Source: Combretum micranthum
Lineage: Eukaryota > Streptophyta > Magnoliopsida > Myrtales > Combretaceae
Length of the DNA stretch: 64,000 nt
Assembly: GCA_024138025.1 (NCBI GenBank)
Contig: JAMXBD010000965.1
Span: forward strand, 372,001-436,000
Direction: 5' to 3'
Positions within the stretch are counted from its first letter, which is position 1. Each line of letters begins with the position of its first letter. The position numbers were made by a program, and so were the translations under genes. Below are positions 13,884 through 26,257 of this stretch, piece after piece. Under the pieces are notes generated by a model. It was given only the letters and a program-made list of their open reading frames with translations. It did no database searches and was not told where the DNA came from.

Positions 13884-14093
13884 TATATAATACCCCATTT
13901 TCCTTCACTTTTTTCACACCATCTTTACACATAACAAAACCCTCTCAAATTCACTCCACAAAATTTTCTCTACCAAAACTCTCTTTTACCAAATACTCAC
14001 AAAGATTCTCCCTATACACAATCCAATTATCATTTCTCAATAATCACATAACCATGCATCCACCACCTTCATCCAACACCATAAACACCTTAG
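13884..14093 (+). promoter_or_regulatory. S4 core promoter and leader exon
   Basis: TATATAA at 13884-13890, a C-rich leader, and a donor CCTTAG/GTAAAAC with exon end at 14093. Unlike most copies, this leader has an ATG near its 3' end, giving a 13-codon frame into the donor. Confidence 0.55.
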
Positions 14094-15665
14094 GTAAAAC
14101 TTCCTATCCTTATTTTATTTATTCTTGTCATGTAATTAGTATGACTATGGTGTTGTTTTGAAACTCATATGAGCAGTAAAAGCAACAGCATGTAAATTTT
14201 TTTTCTTGTATATTAAATTCAAATTTTATCATCTTGTTATTATGTTCATTTATTAAATTAGTGTTGTTATTATGCTAGCTTTTTATTCATATCTAACTAA
14301 ATATATAATCTTTAGAGTATATAAGCTCACTTGTTATTTAATTTCATGCTTTGCAATTTATTTATTTCATGCTATTTTAGGACTAGTCTTTCTAGTTTTA
14401 GACTTGTCTTTATCAAGTCAAAACAATATTTTTTTTCTTTTCTTTATTCTTTTTGGGACTAGTATATTCTTAGTCCCAGGATACCTTGATGATGCAAAGG
14501 TTCTCAATACTTGATATTTCTATTAACTTGCTTATTATATTACTTATTATGTCTTTCTTATGTTTACATATTTTCATGATTTAATATTCATGAACATGCA
14601 TGAACATATTAATTTTTGTCTCAACAAGATAAAGAAGGAAGGGATTTCTTAAATAAAAAATTAGGAGTTCTTTTCCAAAATAAATTTTGTCACGAAAGAA
14701 ATTATTTTTCATAAAGACTTAGGAATTTATCTTAGTTAATCTTTTCCAAAAATCTAGAGGAGTTCATCATAAGTTTTTAGTAACTAAAGAACATATGAAT
14801 ATTTAGATAATGCATAAAGTAGATATATCATACATACACTTTACAAAACCATAAAATGGAAAAGTTTTCTTTAAAAGCTAAAATTTCAAATTCTTGTTTA
14901 ACAAAAGTTTTACTAAACTTCATTAAGAAAGTTTTTTTTTAAGGATAAAATGATCTTAAGGAATAAAGTTAGTAAACAACTGAGGAAATCATTTTAAGCA
15001 AATGAGATAAACTTTAGGAAAGGTTAAGAAAATATAAAGTTTGATAGATTTTAACTATTCTTAAATATTATTTAGAAACCACCTTCTCAATCTCTAGAAA
15101 TTAAGTACAAAAATCATTTTTTTGAAATTTGGAAGACTAAGGAAATAGAATTTAAAAAAGGGGAAAATACTCACTTAAAACAATTTAAGAAATTTTCCAA
15201 CAAGCTAAGTGGAGAATTTTCAAAGTGTTACTTTTACAAAAATCATGATTGAGAAAACTTCATTAAATTCATGCATATGATATGAGTCAATATATATATA
15301 TATATATTCTAAAGGTTTTTCCAACTATAATAATATCTATATTTTGCTACAAGTATTTTTAGATAAAGAAAAGTTTACAAAAATTATGTTTCGAAAACCA
15401 GAATTTTCGTCGTAAATCTATACCATTCAATTTTGGGACCTAAACGACTTTTTATGATGAGAATAACCTTAGAAACGGATAGATCTTTTCTAGTAGGTAG
15501 GAAACTGTATATTATATGCGAAATTCCAAGTTAAAATGAGCAAGTTATGGCAATTTTAAGTTGAAATTTCCACATATATGAATTTTACTGCAATTAGAAA
15601 ATAGAGTTAAAAGTTTTGACTAGAAATTTTATGGAATACTCATTTTGGGCATTTCCTTTGTTTAG

Positions 15666-15732
15666 GAACCAAGGAGGAGGACGTATACTACCCTGGGAAC
15701 TACTTCGACTAAGGAAGTATCATCATGCTCGA
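15666..15732 (+). other. Conserved LTR exon, S4 copy
   Basis: The acceptor TTTGTTTAG precedes GA and 14 codons, TKEEDVYYPGNYFD, with stop TAA at 15710-15712. ATGCTCGA follows, and the expected GTGAGT donor has become ATGAGT, so this copy has probably lost its donor. Confidence 0.58.
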
Positions 15733-17202
15733 ATGAGTCTACTTCTCTTATTTTTCAAGCTTATATTTGTGCTTGTAAATTTAGTTCCACTAGACTTAAG
15801 GAAAGATAAAATTGAAATTGTATGTATTAATAACGTGTTGAAAGAATATTAAGTATATCGAGGCACAAATGCTTGTAATAAATTGTATGTTTATTAGCAC
15901 GTTAAAGTGTCTGAAATTGGTTGATCACTTGCCAGAAATTGAAATATAATGGCTAGGCTCTAAATAAAAGTTGATACATGCACTTCATATGTTGATTGAT
16001 ATTGCATTTGCCATTATACAATTAGTGGGATAAGTGTATGATAGTAGTGGTAGGCATAACAGGTGTATTATGTATATGGCGAGTAGGAGCCGATAAAAAT
16101 ATATAAATTGATGGCTAATAGGAGCTGGTAATTGTCACGCCCCAAAGGGTACCATAAACGTGGCAGTTCTCCACATACGGTATTAAAACTTAAGAATGAC
16201 TTCTTGAAGTCATGTGAAAGTTTTTAACACCATATGTAAGGCTACTATCACAACAATAGAAGACACCGGTAGGATATATAGTTAAAGATGGTAAATAGAG
16301 CATACAAGAATCTAAATAATCATCCAATTTATCATTAAGAGAATATAATCCTTACATCATCTTAGGGGTTTTCCCTAATAATTCTCCAAACAATCATAAT
16401 ATCAACTTAATCTTTCTCACAACAAAATAATACTAACACCAAAAGACATTAAAAGATATTTAACCTAAGATCTTTAAAAGATTTCCAGAAGCTTTTCCAA
16501 AACTTCATCCCACTCGAGTATATGTAGTCTTCTAGCATAAAAGATATAGTCCTGTTACAACAAAAGTCTATCGAAGTATAAGCATAACTAGCTTAGTGAG
16601 AATATTCCTGAATCAACGTACTTGTATAAATAATATCAAACAAGTTATTAAACAAGTTATTAAACAAGCATATGAATACATCAAGCAAGTGATCAAGCAA
16701 TACATATGATCTACCGGAAATCATATGTTTGAATGGATTTACCCCTCCATTCAGGGTTAGGTGTTTTAGGCTCTTTAAAACCCATCTTAAAATTCAACTT
16801 ATGTAGTTTATTTTAGGCTCTTACTTGCCCATCATAAAATAGTTCTTTCAGGCTCCTAATCGCCCATCTCATAGATTTATGGCTCGTGCAACCCGGCTAC
16901 TATACTCTTGTCCCGTCGAGTATAGCAGCTCATGAAATGAAACTAGTTACGTGATATGCATGAATCAATTAATATAATTCATACTATATGATTAGAGTAA
17001 TTTAAAGGTGATCACAAAGTTTGCACACACTCCAACATAATAATAGTAAAATACAAGTTAATTAACAACGATTCCTATCTCGGTATGCTTAGCATTCTTT
17101 CAACCAATATTATCATACATAGTTCATTTTCATCTTTTCCTACTTCTAGTACCTCTAGCTACAAGCACAACCAAGTACAAAAAAGGTAAGGAATAAACTC
17201 AC

Positions 17203-17299
17203 TTGGCCATGAGGATATATCTTTCTTACGGATGAGTCGATCGATAAATCCACTAATCAAAATAATCTTCCGGGTATGAATACTCCTCCTCGGGACCAC
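17203..17299 (-). other. Conserved LTR exon, S5 copy
   Basis: Fourteen codons, GPEEEYSYPEDYFD, with stop TAG at 17253-17255, then ATGGCCAA and GTGAGT. The acceptor reads TTAAG where other copies have TTAGG, consistent with a G-to-A change that damaged the splice site. The part after the stop is about 30 bp longer than usual. Confidence 0.58.
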
Positions 17300-19185
17300 T
17301 TAATCAAGAAGAATACCCATAATGAGTATTTCTTATTGATTCTATGATACTTATAAAAAAAACCATGTTATAATCGTTAAAATTCGTATAGAAGGTAATT
17401 CCAACTTAAAATGGTCATAACTTGGTCATTTTAACTCGGAATTGCGCATAAAATATACCGTTTTCTACTACTCAAAAAGATCTATCCATTTCTAAGGTTA
17501 TTTTTGTCATATAAAGCCATTTGGTTTGGAAAATACTAAGGTACAGAATAGTTACGAATTTATAGTTCACAAAATATGATTTTTCCAAACTTCACCTTAC
17601 TCAAAAATCCTTAAGCAAAATATGTTGATATATATATAGTTGAAAAATTCTTTGAACATATACTCATATTGTGTGCATGATTTTTGTAGTGTTATCTCAA
17701 TATTGATATTTCATAAACAATTTGTCTTTAAGGGTTTTAAAAGATAAAACTTTCGAAAATTTCTCCTTTTTGAATTATTAGAAGGAAACTAAAATATATT
17801 TGAGTTGTTATGAGTAAATGTTTTTCTATTATAATTTCATTTTCTCACTTTTCAAAAATAAATTCATTTTCAAAAATTCAGTTATTTAAGTTATCTACTA
17901 ACTTTATTTCTAGTGATTGAAAATAAGCTTTTCAAAATATCCTTTAAGTTTTTTTGATGTGGTCAAATATTTGAAGTTGTGTTAAATGTATGTTTTCCTC
18001 TTTTTATATTCTTTCTCTTCTTTAGGAAATAGATATATCTTTAAAACTTTGCTTTTTGGCAAATTTTACTTTTCTAAGTTGGTTTTCAAAGTAGTGAGTT
18101 GATTTTATCTTGGTTTGAAAAACTTGTTTTATTCTTAATATTTGTTAAATGGTAGAATAATTTCTTTAGACAAGTTTATAAGAAAAGCTTTCTTAATAAA
18201 GAATTTTTAACATTAGAACTTAATAAAAATTTCATTTTAATTTTTGAAAAGAGAATAACAACATATAAAAATTAAGTTTTGAAGAGGCTTTCTTAGTAGG
18301 TGATTTTCAAAGTCTATAATGAACCTACTTAAGTCTTATAAAAGATATGATTGTATTAAAATCCTTCAATGCTAAAAATTCTTTCTTTATGAAGTATAAA
18401 GTTTCGATTTATAAAAGAAATGAGTTCCTTTTTATTATTTTGAAGAAATCTACATTACTAATTCTTCTAGAATTTATGGTTAGTTTATCCTTTGGAAAGA
18501 GTTAAAGACTAAACTTAGATCTTTTTTGAAAATTCCTTTTGTTAATAAATCTAGTTTACTTTTCTTTATTTAAGAAATAACCCATTTTTATTTTTATCTT
18601 TAAGACAACAACATTCTTAATCATGCATGAATATGTGGCAATGTAAAAGTAAAGATAATACATAATAAGATAGAAAGAAATACTTGTAAATAAACATAAT
18701 AAAATAGTCAAGCATTGGGAACCTTAGCTTCATCAAGGTATCCTGATCGTGTTTTAAGAGCCTTAGCTTCATCAAGACAACCAGAGACTAAGAATAGACT
18801 AGTCCCAAAAGAAAAGAAAAGAAAAGAAAGGAATAGAAAAGAAAGAAAATTATTTTGACTTGAGATGGACAAGTCTAAGACTAAAAAGACTAGTCTTAAT
18901 ATATTGTATAAAACAAGTAAATAAACAAATTGCAAGACATGAAAAAAAAAATAACAAATGAGCTTATTTGCTCTAAATAAATATATATACATAGTATACA
19001 TAATACTATATAATTTATATTAGAGCAAAAATAATAATACAATAATAACCACAACATAATAACATAATGTAAAATAGGAATATGAACATATTGTTGCTTC
19101 TTTAACTCATATGAGTCTAAAAAACATACACTAAGCTCATGCTAAGTTGTATGAACATGATAAAAAATATGGATAGGATTTTTAC

Positions 19186-19381
19186 CTAAGGTTTAATGGA
19201 AGGTTTGAAAAGAGATGAATAGGTTTTGTGTTTGTTATTTTCTTCTTGAAGTGTAGTGAATGGCAGAGAGAGTATTTTGAGAGAGATTTGTTGGAGAGAG
19301 GTTTTTGAGAGGAAATTTTGGTAGAGTTTTGTTATGTAAAGTGGATGTGTGAAATAATGAAGGAGGAAGGGGGTATTTATA
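19186..19381 (-). promoter_or_regulatory. S5 core promoter and leader exon
   Basis: TATAAATA (19374-19381 on the minus strand), a leader without ATG, and donor CCTTAG/GTAAAAA whose exon edge is at 19186. Confidence 0.58.
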
Positions 19382-22300
19382 GAATTTTTGGAGTGAATTT
19401 TTGATGTAATAAAATAAATTGAAAAAGAAATATTATAGAGAAGAGAGAGAGATGGCCGGTGCAACATGGGGAAGAGAGAGGGGGGATTTTGTTTGTCTTG
19501 TAATTTTTTTGTAAAGAAAAGAAATAATGTGTAAGGTTTGATGTGAATAAAGTTGTATTTGAAATGTAAAAAGTAAGAAAATAGTTATGTAGGTAGTATG
19601 CGTAAACGAGCTACATCTGTTATTTTTAGTTACTGAAAAATTCTAAAATTGATATTTTTGAAATCCTTGTTTAATTACAAGTCTTTAGGTGTTATCGAAA
19701 TATTTCTATTATTCCAAGCTCCGGGACATGCTTTTCGAGAACTGATCCCGTTTGAGTCCGAAGGACACTCGAAATTCACAAATCTGATATTTTTATGTTA
19801 CCTTATATTATTACGAACTATTATAAGCCATTAACTTAATTTCATTTTCTAGGATTTGAGAACGGGAGATTGCCGGAATTGAAATTGTTTAATTTTCTTG
19901 ACCTTTATTGACTTTTGAAACTCCGATTTGACTAAGGTTAGGGTTTTAATCCAACTTTGCCTTAGAAATTGAGGGGTTTATATTAGGGATCAGATAGGTG
20001 TTCCTTCTCATGTTCGGGTTTTCGAATCGAATGATTATTGAACTTTCTATTTTTGTTTTTGAAGATTCTCTTATGAAATCCCGTGATCGGAATTGCTTAG
20101 GGTTCGGTTTCAACTTAGGTCTAACTTTAAGGTTTCGATTCGATACTCCAAAAATTCTCGAAAGTTCGGGGGCTTACAGTAATAGCTACATTTTTTTATG
20201 GCAAATAGGATCTGTTAAGATCTATAAAAATGGTTTTTAAAAGAAGTAATGGCCATGATAAGCTGAATACCTAACCCCAAATGAAGAGCGTAATTCATTC
20301 AATATACGATTCCCTGAAATTCATATGTCTTGTATGCCCACATGCTTGTTGCATTACATTTTCTTGTCTAATAAACTTGGTTGTCATTTTGTTTCAAGTA
20401 TGATTACTGGGATTATACTCACTATGGTAAGCTTACGCCCCTGTAGATATTCGTATTCACAGGAACAACTGTTTTGTACTCGAGATCTCTTTATCCGTGT
20501 AAGTTTCTTTTGGGAGCTTTGAAGGAAATTACTTGAAGGTTAGACTAGAATTCCTTTAAAATCTTTTGATGTAGTATTCAAATTATTGTAAAGACTATTA
20601 GTTATTTCAATCCTTGGAGTGTTAACAGGGGTATGCCCTAGAATCATGTCATAGACCTTTAATCATTATTATTATGATTTGTTTTATTTCTAGATTCTTG
20701 TATGTTCATTATTACTTTCTTAGACCACACTTTCCAAAAGCGTCTCCTATTACTGTGTTAGATGCCTTACATGTAATACCAGACTTTTGCATAACTAAGG
20801 TAGTCATTCTTAAGTCTTGATATTATATGTGGCAGATTGCCACGTTTAGGGTACCTTTTGGGGCGTAACAATTTTGTTTATTTACTTGTATGATTGCATA
20901 TTATTGTGCTAAATTGTTTGATCACCCCTAATAAATCTTAATAAGGTTTGGCTTAAGAAAAATAAAACGCTCACACATAGCATCCATCAAGTCACATTTC
21001 TTTCGAAAGGCTGCTACTCCTATGTATAGAATTGGATTGGCTGTTATCGTGCTGGGGCACGGGCTATGTTCCTTCCTAGAGAATCTAAATCGCTTGGAGA
21101 ATGCGACTCTAGGTTCGGAGCTGAGCTAACCAAACGCTTTGAGTGGGGGCTTGGGGACTCGCAGTAGAAGGTCAAAGATCTTCATCAACAATTCTCTAAC
21201 CTTCGTGGAGGGCTAAATCCATTCTTTATATGCTTGGCTTCGGATAACTATATATATTTTATAATCACGTGATTGTTGCATGGCATCATAGCATATGCAT
21301 GAAAATTTAAACGAACTTGTTTGAAATCATGATGCGAATGAAAATAAATACCTCACTAAGCTAGATGTAAGCTTATACCCCCCATAGATTTTGTTGAAAC
21401 AGGTATACCCGTGGCTTTAATCAAGATCATGATATTAGGGAAGTCATGGATGGATTTAAACTTTTATAAAAGCAATGAGAACATAGGATGAGTTACTTTG
21501 TAAGATTCTTATATGTAATGAATGGTATGTTAGTATTTTGGAGATTTTAAGAAGTGTATTTATATTGACTTAAAGACAATAGTGGGGGCATGCCCCTAAA
21601 ATTTGTAATCAACCCATGTTTATGTTTATGATAAGTATTTCTCCTTGCCTTGTACTTAATCATTATAATGAAATTGTGCTACTTGATGCATTCTCTTAGT
21701 TGTAATGTACGCCTTGTATGTGATATAGAAGCCTTTGCATGACTAAGGTAGCCATTCTTAGGCTTTAGTATTGTGTATGGCAGACTGTCACGTTTAGGGT
21801 ACCCATCGGGTGTGACAGATACAAAGGCATGAATATTTCATTAATCAAATGGCAGTTCAATTCATATGGTTTAAGGCTTCACAAGATGAAGAGGATAAGA
21901 ATCTACTCCTCCATGAGATTTGTAATAAGAACAATAGATCTAGAGGAAATAGAAAGAATAATGATAGAAAAGAATAAACCCTAATTGATGTCTTGAGATC
22001 TTGAATTGATGCTCCAGTAAGTTCTTCGTAATTTCCTTCGTAATCTCTCTCTTAGGGCTTAGAAAAATGATCTAAAAACTTTCTTTTTTTGTAAAATAAG
22101 AAAACAGAGTGCTATTTATAGTTTTGGGATAAATCCAAGTTAGTAAGGGCTGTAGCATGGCCGGGATCGGGGCAGGGATGAACACAAAACAAATAATTTT
22201 CGGTTCTAGAGCATTCTGATCTCTTCCTTCACTATCTTCCCTAGCAATGATGAAGGTGGGGCTAAAAACTTTTTTTCTCTAATGCCTACTGATCGCATCC

Positions 22301-22912
22301 CTGATGTCCTTCCCTGCCAATGCTGAAGGTAAGGATAAAAACATAAAATTTCCTTCTTATAAAAAATTGATCCAAACTTGTTTAATTTGCCTTAATTTCT
22401 TTTGGATCATTATAAAAACTTCCAAATATGCTCCTTAAGCCCTGAAATGAAATTCTCACAAAATAAATGTCCTTTTCTTCAACAAATCTCAACAATTACA
22501 TAACAAATATGTTCAAATAGCATCAAGATTAAGAGTCTGTTGACACTTATCAATACCTTATGGTATGTTTACCCAATTTCATAGGCACAATCTAAATGAT
22601 GCTTGGTTGTTATTCAAATGGAAGTAATGAACCCTCTAACCACGTGGAAATGTCTAGAGCATTACGTTAAACATAATTAACCAAGACCAAATGTAAAACA
22701 CTATTTGCACTATCCTATTATATGGTATTGATTGTTTGAATCTTATAGTAGAATGATTGATTTTAGCAGTGAATCGTTACCATCCAAACCAAAATCAATT
22801 AGCGAATAGACGTTAAAATCACTAGCTTTGACATGGTCATGTGAAAACCTCGTAGAGTAATAATAACAAAATATAAATAAAGCAAAAATTACGCATTACT
22901 TAATTATTAATT

Positions 22913-23187
22913 GGGTGTATTACACTAGAAGGTCCCAATATTTGGGGTAAGTTTATTTTGGGTCCCAACGTTTCGTAAAGTTCATTTTGGGATCCTAACG
23001 TTTGAAGAAGTGGGTCAATTTGGGTTCCCAATGACACATGTCAACTAGAGAATATTGAATAAAAACTCAGAAGACTCTTCTCCTGTTGACACTTGTCATC
23101 GGGGATCCAAATTGACCTACTTTTTCAAACGTTGGATCCAAAATGAACTTACTCCTAAATGCTGGAACCTTCTAGTGTAATTTACCC
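22913..23187. mobile_element. Mutator-type MITE
   Basis: A 275-bp noncoding element with terminal inverted repeats of about 50 bp. The left end is GGGTGTATTACACTAGAAGG and the reversed right end is GGGTAAATTACACTAGAAGG. It is flanked by a direct repeat ATTATTAATT (22903-22912 and 23188-23197), fitting a Mutator-like 9-10 bp duplication. It inserted in LTR S6. Confidence 0.88.
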
Positions 23188-23600
23188 ATTATTAATTAGG
23201 TCATAAAATATCAAAATACTAATAACTTATAACCTTAACGAATATATATTTTACGATAAAGGGTATCAAAATTGAGAAATAAAAGTCTTAAACTAAATCT
23301 TTTAAGTAAATCATAGTGTTCGGAATATTTAATAAAATAGACACGTAAGCTTTTGTTCAAAAATATTAGCAAATAAGCATTTATCATAGGTGTTAATTGT
23401 ACCTAAGAAATGGACTTCTCTACAAGTTATCAAGTCCAATACATGTCTAAGGCTCCCATACAAAATAATTACTAATATACTGTTTGGATGAAATTAAATA
23501 CGAATTTCCAGTTGCAAAATCATGTTTAAGAAACATGACATGCAATTTTATACAAAAATTGCGTGAAAGAATTGTGAATTAATGTTTGATTACGGTCGCA

Positions 23601-23743
23601 ATATCGCGATTATTAATCGCGATATAAGTATTTGTATAGACATCGCGATTAATAATAGCGATATTGCTCTGTACATCAAATATATATCGCATTTTATAGT
23701 CGCGATATGCATGTGTATATCGCGTTTTAAAGACGTGATATAC
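23601..23743. repeat. Array of four ATATCGCGAT hairpins
   Basis: Four inverted repeats follow each other at 23601-23625 (perfect 12-bp arms ATATCGCGATTA, 1-base loop), 23642-23662, 23684-23708 and 23715-23743, the later ones imperfect. Starts are 41, 42 and 31 bp apart. The array is CpG-rich against an AT-rich background and lies about 160 bp upstream of the S6 TATA box. Confidence 0.8.
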
Positions 23744-24264
23744 GTGCATTTATTATTCACTCGTATATCCTGTGCGATTTTAGTGTGATAAATTGGTAAT
23801 TATTATCATTTTGACCTTATTTAAGGAATTAATTCAATTAGTGTCCTAAACAAGAAATTAATTCACAAGTTATCAAAATTTACTAGTTTTCAAGTTTGCA
23901 ATATTATATATTCTCTTCTTTTGCTCTTTCCTCGTCACCAATTCTCTTTCTTTCTTTCTTCTCCTTCATTTTCTCTTTCGTCCTATTTCTTTCTTTCCTT
24001 CTTCTTCTCCTCCACCTATAGAAAACAAAATTTCATTATATTTTAACCATTTTAAATTCTAAAAGTTATGTTGTGATTATGGTGAAGTGTCCTTCAATCT
24101 AAGACTAGACTTAGATAAAGTTTTGTTCAGCTCTACGTTATGTTATACATGTGCTGAAATCGTAAAACTATTGTGATTTTTATAATTTTTACATAAATGT
24201 TTGATTATAAATTATATATTTTAGTTTGTTAAGCTAGGAAAAGTATTTTTTGTTGATATTTTAG

Positions 24265-24326
24265 GTAAAAGCTTTAATTATTCAAATCAACTACATGACT
24301 ATTTGATTAAACACAATAAGACCAAG
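24265..24326 (+). other. Degenerate LTR exon, S6 copy
   Basis: The acceptor GATATTTTAG is followed by a segment ending GACTATTTGATTAA, which equals the usual D-Y-F-D-stop ending less one base. The donor CCAAG/GTAAGT is strong. The ATG before the donor is lost. The module is therefore older than the split between S6 and the other LTRs. Confidence 0.5.
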
Positions 24327-26257
24327 GTAAGTGGGATGTTAAATGATTTACTACATTGTTTGTATATGTTGGGATTAAAAAAAAAAATTATTTGAGAATA
24401 AAGTGATGCTATTCTATGTCTCCGAGAGTTGTTTGAATGATGGCTGCAATATGATTTAAGGGTGTTATAGTTTTATTTTTATCTTTTACGGTCATAGAAT
24501 TGCGGAAACGGATGAGCTGATGTTGGCAAATTCATTATGTCCTTTTGGATTGATACTTATGAACATATATATATATATATATATATATCTGAACTTGTTC
24601 AACAAAGATTACACTGCCCTTCGTAAATAGAAAAATATAAAGAATAATTAAAAAATATAATAAAAAAGATAAAGTTTGTGTTCATAGCCAATTACCATTG
24701 CTTTTCAAATAATCTGGACTGCAACATATGGTACTATAATTATTATACTATATAGTACATATATGTTTATACATGTATTAAAAACATAAGCTAACATTAG
24801 CTTCTAAAGATGCCTATTTATTCAAATATATACTAAACTATATTATAATTTGTATCTGACGGTAGCTGCTAATAAGAAATTTATCCAATTTTATTGTTTA
24901 GACCTTTATATGATTGAGTGGAGATATAACTTAATATGTATAATATAATTATAAAATGAGAATGATTTACTTCTACAGTCATTTGACCATATAGTATGTT
25001 ATTCTATAAACTAGTATATGTATTTTATTGATATGACAATATGTCGTGGAACTTATATGCAATATTCTTAATTTAAATATCATTCAATGACTTGAATTTG
25101 CTAAATGTAATTCATTGCATATTATTAGTGAATTGTTAGATCTAGATCCTAATTGGCCACCTTTAAATTGACTAATAATTATCGAAACTATAATAAAACT
25201 TGAAATGCATTGCACGAAATCTTGCATAAAATAAGGCCATCATTGTCACACAATGAATAGAAAGGAAATATAAGCTACTATAGACTACATTTAAGGTATC
25301 TGTGAGTATCAAGAAAACTACTTTGAATACAAGTTTTATTACAGTCTCCTTATAAGTGCTTTAAGTATCCTATTTTGATAATACAAATATAAAGATTGGG
25401 GAAGTCGTATATTACTAAAACATAAATTATCCATTATTGTGGGTCTTTTTGTAAGTTTTATGGATTTGTGGTTGCATTTAAGGTACCCTAAATTAGCTTA
25501 GGACTACACTTAAGGTCTTCAGACTGCATTGAAGTATCCGTAGGTATTATGAGAATTGTTTGGACATCCCATCTCAAGACTGCGTTTAAGGTATCCTAAA
25601 ACTTATGAAATAAGAGTAATTGATTGGACAACCTAGACACTAATTGAATTACTAATTCACTAACCTAGAGGGAAGGATTATTTATTCCCTAAACTTCATG
25701 TTGGTTACTAGAAGACCACATGTGATGTTTGCATTGCATACACTTGTTCATGCATAACTTGTGATTGATAATGTTTGTACTTGGTAGTTTTGAGAATATT
25801 GCATTCCCATCTCACTAAGCCGTGATTTTTCTCATCCCGCCAATGTTTTTTAGGTAATCTCATAAGCATAGGATGAGATAGGGTTAATGTGAATGAGAGT
25901 TATTCAACTACAAGACAATATGTGTAGAAGCCTAGAAGGCTAAGTAGTAATGTAGGTGGTGCCTTTATCATGAATAGTTTTTTTTTTTTTTTTTTTTTTG
26001 TTGAACTGGCATAAATTACCTATTTTACTACTTGGTAAGAGACACTAACCTCCATGGTTTGCTAATTTGTGGGTAATCGAGTTTCCATAGTTATTTACAT
26101 ATTATGAAGTGTATATGTATACTATGATTTACTGATAGTTAAATGTTTAAATGGAGTCTCATGATCTTTGACTCATGAGACGACTCTCATGTAGTGGGTG
26201 CACATGTTCTATGACAGCTTTTAGTTTTTTCTACTAGGCCTCCTTTGGGATGTTACA

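Larger units (their letters stand above)
16133..20178 (-). mobile_element. Solo LTR S5 nested in S4
   Basis: Reversed LTR reading TGTCACGCCCC ... GGGGGCTTACA with a perfect duplication GTAAT (16128-16132 and 20179-20183). It is 4,046 bp long with no internal region. A reversed TATA box lies at 19374-19381 and the LTR exon at 17203-17299. Confidence 0.93.
13177..20870 (+). mobile_element. Solo LTR S4 nested in S1, carrying S5
   Basis: Begins TGTAAACCC and ends GGGGCGTAACA. Flanks GTTTT (13172-13176) and ATTTT (20871-20875) differ by one base, as a decayed duplication would. Comparison with 49440-49530 confirms that the sequence left and right of it was once continuous. Without S5 it is about 3.64 kb. 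Confidence 0.85.
2952..21817 (+). mobile_element. Solo LTR S1 (Tekay/Del type), carrying nested S2-S5
   Basis: Begins TGTAAACCCTT and ends CGGGTGTGACA, flanked by a perfect 5-bp duplication GATAC (2947-2951 and 21818-21822). Its own segments are 2952-5254, 12052-13176 and about 20876-21817, in all about 4.37 kb, close to LTR G (about 4.25 kb). Like G, and unlike S4 and S7, it has an extra stretch of roughly 370 bp near its 5' end. No primer-binding site or internal region remains, so the element was lost by LTR-LTR recombination. Confidence 0.9.
2293..22552 (-). mobile_element. Non-autonomous LTR-like element (E), split by S1
   Basis: Read on the minus strand it begins TGATAAGTGTCAACAGAC and ends ATTGCGCAACG. 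It is flanked by direct ATACC (2288-2292 and 22553-22557). Removing it restores ATTGATACCTTA, a motif repeated twice just upstream, so the boundaries are well supported. Without S1 and its duplication it is about 1.39 kb and noncoding. It has a TATA box (TATAAATA, minus, 22113-22120) and near its far end the phrase TTCCCTGAGGATGACACC, a layout shared with the insertion at 45255-46770. A solo LTR of a different gypsy lineage is the best guess; the last bases CG in place of CA are atypical. Confidence 0.5.
1962..22574. mobile_element. Mutator-like MITE split by nested insertions
   Basis: The left end GGGCAAATTACACC and the reverse complement of the right end (GGGTAAACATACC) form imperfect terminal inverted repeats of about 30 bp, both running into TATCAATAT. 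Flanks ATTTTCTAG (1953-1961) and ATTTCATAG (22576-22584) match at 7 of 9 bases, as an old 9-bp Mutator-type duplication would. Without the insertion at 2293-22552 and its duplicated 5 bp the element is about 350 bp and noncoding. Around 2110-2290 it holds an imperfect tandem repeat of about 65 bp carrying ATTGATACCTTAAATGAA. Confidence 0.5.
22840..26257 (+). mobile_element. Solo LTR S6, divergent chromovirus type
   Basis: Begins TGTGAAAACCTC and ends TTTGGGATGTTACA, flanked by a perfect duplication GGTCA (22835-22839 and 26258-26262). It is 3,418 bp including a 275-bp MITE. It has little resemblance to the other LTRs except a CTCACTAAGCC block near 25810, an acceptor-like TTTTTTAG/GTAATC near 25850, and a degenerate LTR exon at 24265. 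TATATA is at 23905-23910. A poly-T run of about 20 bases lies near 25980. Confidence 0.85.

Noticed and set aside
14055..14093. Short ATG frame running into the leader donor of S4 in the right phase to join the LTR exon
   Set aside because: Attractive as a small LTR gene, but other copies have no ATG or have stops in this frame, so it is not conserved.
22840..26257. S6 read as host intergenic sequence with a gene promoter
   Set aside because: The perfect GGTCA duplication with TG...CA ends and the CTCACTAAG block show that it is a solo LTR.
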